This document shows, piece by piece, positions 6,868 to 8,826 of a DNA stretch of 8,826 nucleotides. The notes under the pieces are model-generated. The model saw only the letters and a program-made list of their open reading frames with translations. It was not told the DNA's origin and did no database searches. Source of the DNA: Deltaproteobacteria bacterium. GTDB lineage: Bacteria > Myxococcota > Polyangia > Polyangiales > B10-G4. The stretch spans positions 1 through 8,826 of the forward strand of contig JAFDCW010000120.1 in assembly GCA_019312705.1 (NCBI GenBank), given 5' to 3'. Every line of letters starts with the position of its first letter. Position 1 is the first letter of the stretch. The position numbers and the translations under genes were made by a program.

Positions 6868-7341
6868 ATGAGCGCCGACGACCAAAACGACCAAAACGAT
6901 CAAGACGACAAACCCGAGAGCAACGCCAAAGACGAGCTCTTCGAAGCCTTCAGCCACTTCAAGAAGGCCGCCAACATCTTCATCGACAAGGCCACCCACG
7001 ACCCGACGGTCAAAAACGCGACCGACGAGGCCGAGCGGGTGATCCAGAAGGTCGGCGATGCGGCCGAGCCCATCGCCCGGCAGGTCGCCGGCGAGTTCCA
7101 GAAGGTCGGCGGCGCGGCCGAGCCCTTGGCCCGGCAGTTCGCCGGCGAGCTTCAGAAGATCACCTCACTTCTGGCCAACGCCGTTCAGGACGCGACCGAA
7201 CGCGCGAGGAAGAGCTCGGCGCCGCCCGCCGCAGCAGCGGATTCGGAGGACGGGGAGCTGGTCGAGGACGAGGACGACCAGGACGACCAGGACGAGACCG
7301 ACAGCGACACCGACGACGACGGCGAGAGCGACGACAAGTAG
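6868..7341 (+). CDS. Small acidic protein with 18-residue tandem repeat
   Basis: A 157-residue protein that I do not recognise. The N-terminus (1-22) is rich in Asp, Asn and Gln and includes three D-Q-N/D triplets. Residues ~23-115 are strongly helical and amphipathic. They contain a tandem repeat of 18 residues, Q60-F77 and Q78-L95, reading QKVGxAAEPxARQxAGEx, encoded by two 54-nt copies that match at 47 positions. Eighteen residues equal five helical turns, so each copy presents the same face. The tail (~124-157) is almost entirely Asp and Glu with a few Ser, Thr and Gln. No signal peptide or membrane segment is seen, so it is probably cytosolic. The form recalls phasins, apolipoprotein-like surface binders and acidic-tailed chaperones, but no family motif supports any of these. 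The gene lies 24 nt after the propeller lipoprotein. Confidence 0.8.
   Translation: MSADDQNDQNDQDDKPESNAKDELFEAFSHFKKAANIFIDKATHDPTVKNATDEAERVIQKVGDAAEPIARQVAGEFQKVGGAAEPLARQFAGELQKITSLLANAVQDATERARKSSAPPAAAADSEDGELVEDEDDQDDQDETDSDTDDDGESDDK
7045..7152 (+). repeat. Tandem 54-nt repeat inside the acidic protein gene
   Basis: Two adjacent in-frame copies, 7045-7098 and 7099-7152, differ at 7 of 54 positions. A third copy begins with CAGAAG at 7153 and then diverges. The differences include both silent and amino-acid changes at hydrophobic positions, so the duplication is not very recent and both copies seem maintained. Confidence 0.85.
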
Positions 7342-7387
7342 AGCCGGGTAGCTCCCCTTCATCTGGCTTCGTCGGTCCGGTCTGCAT

Positions 7388-7400
7388 TACCGTCCGGCCG
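7388..7400 (+). promoter_or_regulatory. Candidate -10 element of the alpha/beta-hydrolase gene
   Basis: TACCGT (7388-7393, TANNNT form) ends 7 nt before the ATG at 7401, consistent with transcription beginning on or next to the start codon. A -35 is weak (TGGCTT at 7364-7369, 18 bp away). No Shine-Dalgarno sequence is visible in the 59-nt gap. Confidence 0.3.
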
Positions 7401-8826
7401 ATGCATACGATGCTCGTCGACCTACCGACCAACGAAGCCTTCGCCGGCGTCGCCTCGGCGCCTGCCCTTCGCGGCTCACTGCTCGCCGACGGTGACTATG
7501 GGCGCCTCGCCCCGCGACTCCGGGAAGTGGCCGCTCGTAAGAGGCCCGACGATGCATTGATCGAGGCGACCAAGACGGGGGCCCGAGCTGGCCACTCGAT
7601 CACAGACAAGGCGATGGCCGCGGCGATGGCCGACCTGGCCGTCACCGGAAAGACGAGTCGGGCTCGGTACCGGTCCGCGCCGCCGACGGCGGACCGCGTG
7701 GCCCGCGCCGCAGCCGCCGCCCTCGGCCTACCGAGCGACGACCCCATCGTCCTGCGCCACGCCATCAAAGCGACGAACCGCGCGCACTTCGTGCACGCCT
7801 ACCTGTCCAAAACGACCAGCGGTCGGGCGCGAATGCGCCGGGACGACCCCGAAATGGACCGGTGGGCGAAGGCCGGGCTGGCCGTGAGCGGCGAGGACGA
7901 CCCGCCCTTCGCTCCCGTGAACGTGTCGATGTCACCGCTGGTGCAAGGCAACTTCACGGTAGCGGGGCTGCCGACGCGCCGGGGCACCGCGCTCGATGTC
8001 GACACACGCTACGCGGTCGCCGGCCCCCTCGACGGGACCACCGATGTCATCCTGCTCATCCACGGCCACACGTCACGGATCGAAGAAGTGGACGACCTGG
8101 TAAAGCAGATCCGGCGCCTTCGCGACGCGTCGGGCCGCCCCAAGTACTCGGTCATCGTGTGTGACCTACCCAACTGCGGGTACTCGGCGCGCGTCGAACA
8201 TAGCCGCATCGCTAGGAGCGACGCCGAGGGCGTGCCGATGCTCGAGTTCCTCTGCGACTTCCTCGATGCTTTCGTCAACAAGCTCATGGCCCAAAACCCC
8301 GGCTTCACCGAGGTCGCCCTGGTCGCCGGGGGCAGCCTCGGCGGCAATCTGTCGTTGTTGCTCGGCGAAGAGCAGCGGCCGTGGTTCCGGCGCATCGGCT
8401 GCTGGTCCCCGGGGAGCGTGTGGACCCGGAGCCACCTCGTCGCCGGCGTCGGCGAGGCCACCACCCGAAGCCGAATGCGGGTCGGCGAAAAGGACGGCTC
8501 CCGCCGCGAGTACTTCGAGCAGGTGTTCGTAGACAAGGTCCCGATCACCGGACGCACCCAGCCCGAGCACTGGTACTGGAACGGCTGGAGGGGCTTCAAA
8601 CCGATGATCGCCGTCAGCCAGGACGACCGCCGGGAGCTCTACGGCCGTGACTTCCGGCGTTTTCATTGGCGCGTCGCGGCGGAGCAGCTGCGCTTCAGCC
8701 ATTTCGAAGGCGACGCATATCAAAGCGTCGACGTCCCCGCTCTTCTCATGGCCGGCGCCGAAGACAATTTCCTGATGAGCGAGCAACGCGCGATGATCGT
8801 TCACCTCGCCGAGCGGATGAAGGCCG
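7401..8826 (+). CDS. Alpha/beta-hydrolase, C-terminus beyond the window
   Basis: The frame stays open from the ATG at 7401 to the right edge, giving 475 residues so far. Residues ~215-475 carry alpha/beta-hydrolase features. A strand leads into H221-G222-H223 (oxyanion region), the nucleophile elbow is G310-G311-S312-L313-G314, and a late strand LLMAGAEDNF places the likely acid at D455. The catalytic histidine should follow and is beyond the edge. Long insertions between the elbow and the acid (about 140 residues) suggest a large lid. Residues 1-~210 are Ala/Arg-rich, mostly helical in appearance and not recognised; they include no signal peptide, so the enzyme is probably cytosolic. Substrate is unknown: esterase, lipase or thioesterase are all possible. 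A second ATG at 7410 is an alternative start; 7401 is preferred because of its distance from TACCGT. Confidence 0.82.
   Translation, partial: MHTMLVDLPTNEAFAGVASAPALRGSLLADGDYGRLAPRLREVAARKRPDDALIEATKTGARAGHSITDKAMAAAMADLAVTGKTSRARYRSAPPTADRVARAAAAALGLPSDDPIVLRHAIKATNRAHFVHAYLSKTTSGRARMRRDDPEMDRWAKAGLAVSGEDDPPFAPVNVSMSPLVQGNFTVAGLPTRRGTALDVDTRYAVAGPLDGTTDVILLIHGHTSRIEEVDDLVKQIRRLRDASGRPKYSVIVCDLPNCGYSARVEHSRIARSDAEGVPMLEFLCDFLDAFVNKLMAQNPGFTEVALVAGGSLGGNLSLLLGEEQRPWFRRIGCWSPGSVWTRSHLVAGVGEATTRSRMRVGEKDGSRREYFEQVFVDKVPITGRTQPEHWYWNGWRGFKPMIAVSQDDRRELYGRDFRRFHWRVAAEQLRFSHFEGDAYQSVDVPALLMAGAEDNFLMSEQRAMIVHLAERMKA

Noticed and set aside
4816..6999. Long open frame on the minus strand (727 codons)
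   Set aside because: It runs antisense to three + strand genes with clear signal peptides or repeats; its translation is Gly/Arg/Val/Asp-rich with no motif.
7258..7341. Asp/Glu-coding low-complexity stretch as a possible non-coding repeat array
   Set aside because: It is the in-frame acidic tail of the small protein and shows no regular spacer-repeat pattern, so it is not a CRISPR or minisatellite.

Overview
The window is very GC-rich, and every protein gene I support lies on the + strand. The organism is probably a myxobacterium-like member of the Myxococcota (Polyangia type). This rests on codon use, on lipoprotein signal peptides followed by Asp/Ala-rich linkers, on FG-GAP/CARDB surface lipoproteins, and on an exported FGE-like protein. 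The assignment is an inference; no taxonomic marker other than the first ~100 nt of RNase P RNA is present.

Layout: (i) 1-103, minus strand, the 5' part of the RNase P RNA gene (rnpB), cut by the window edge, with a good promoter at 110-138. (ii) 104-191, a short divergent region that also holds a + strand hairpin with a T tract and the promoter of the next gene. (iii) 192-1421, a lipoprotein with a formylglycine-generating-enzyme-like domain that lacks the catalytic cysteines, plus an unrecognised C-terminal domain. (iv) 1446-2225, a fumarylacetoacetate hydrolase (FAH) family enzyme whose active-site set matches the FAHD1-type subgroup. (v) 2383-4461, a large lipoprotein with FG-GAP propeller repeats and a CARDB-like C-terminus. 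(vi) 4546-5439, an exported or membrane protein with two copies of a two-helix membrane hairpin unit. (vii) 5536-6843, a lipoprotein that looks like a beta-propeller. (viii) 6868-7341, a small, very acidic protein with an 18-residue tandem amphipathic repeat. (ix) 7401 to the right edge, an alpha/beta-hydrolase with an extra N-terminal region, incomplete.

Four of the seven proteins are predicted to be exported (three lipoproteins and one membrane-spanning protein), so the region looks like cell-envelope or surface genes interspersed with soluble enzymes. I see no evidence that the genes form one pathway. Most of them appear to be separately transcribed. In six of seven cases a TANNNT-like hexamer ends 6-7 nt before the start codon, and most of these genes have no Shine-Dalgarno sequence at the usual place. 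This suggests leaderless mRNAs and is the most interesting pattern I found. I did not find a CRISPR array, an insertion sequence, a phage gene or a recognisable defence system.
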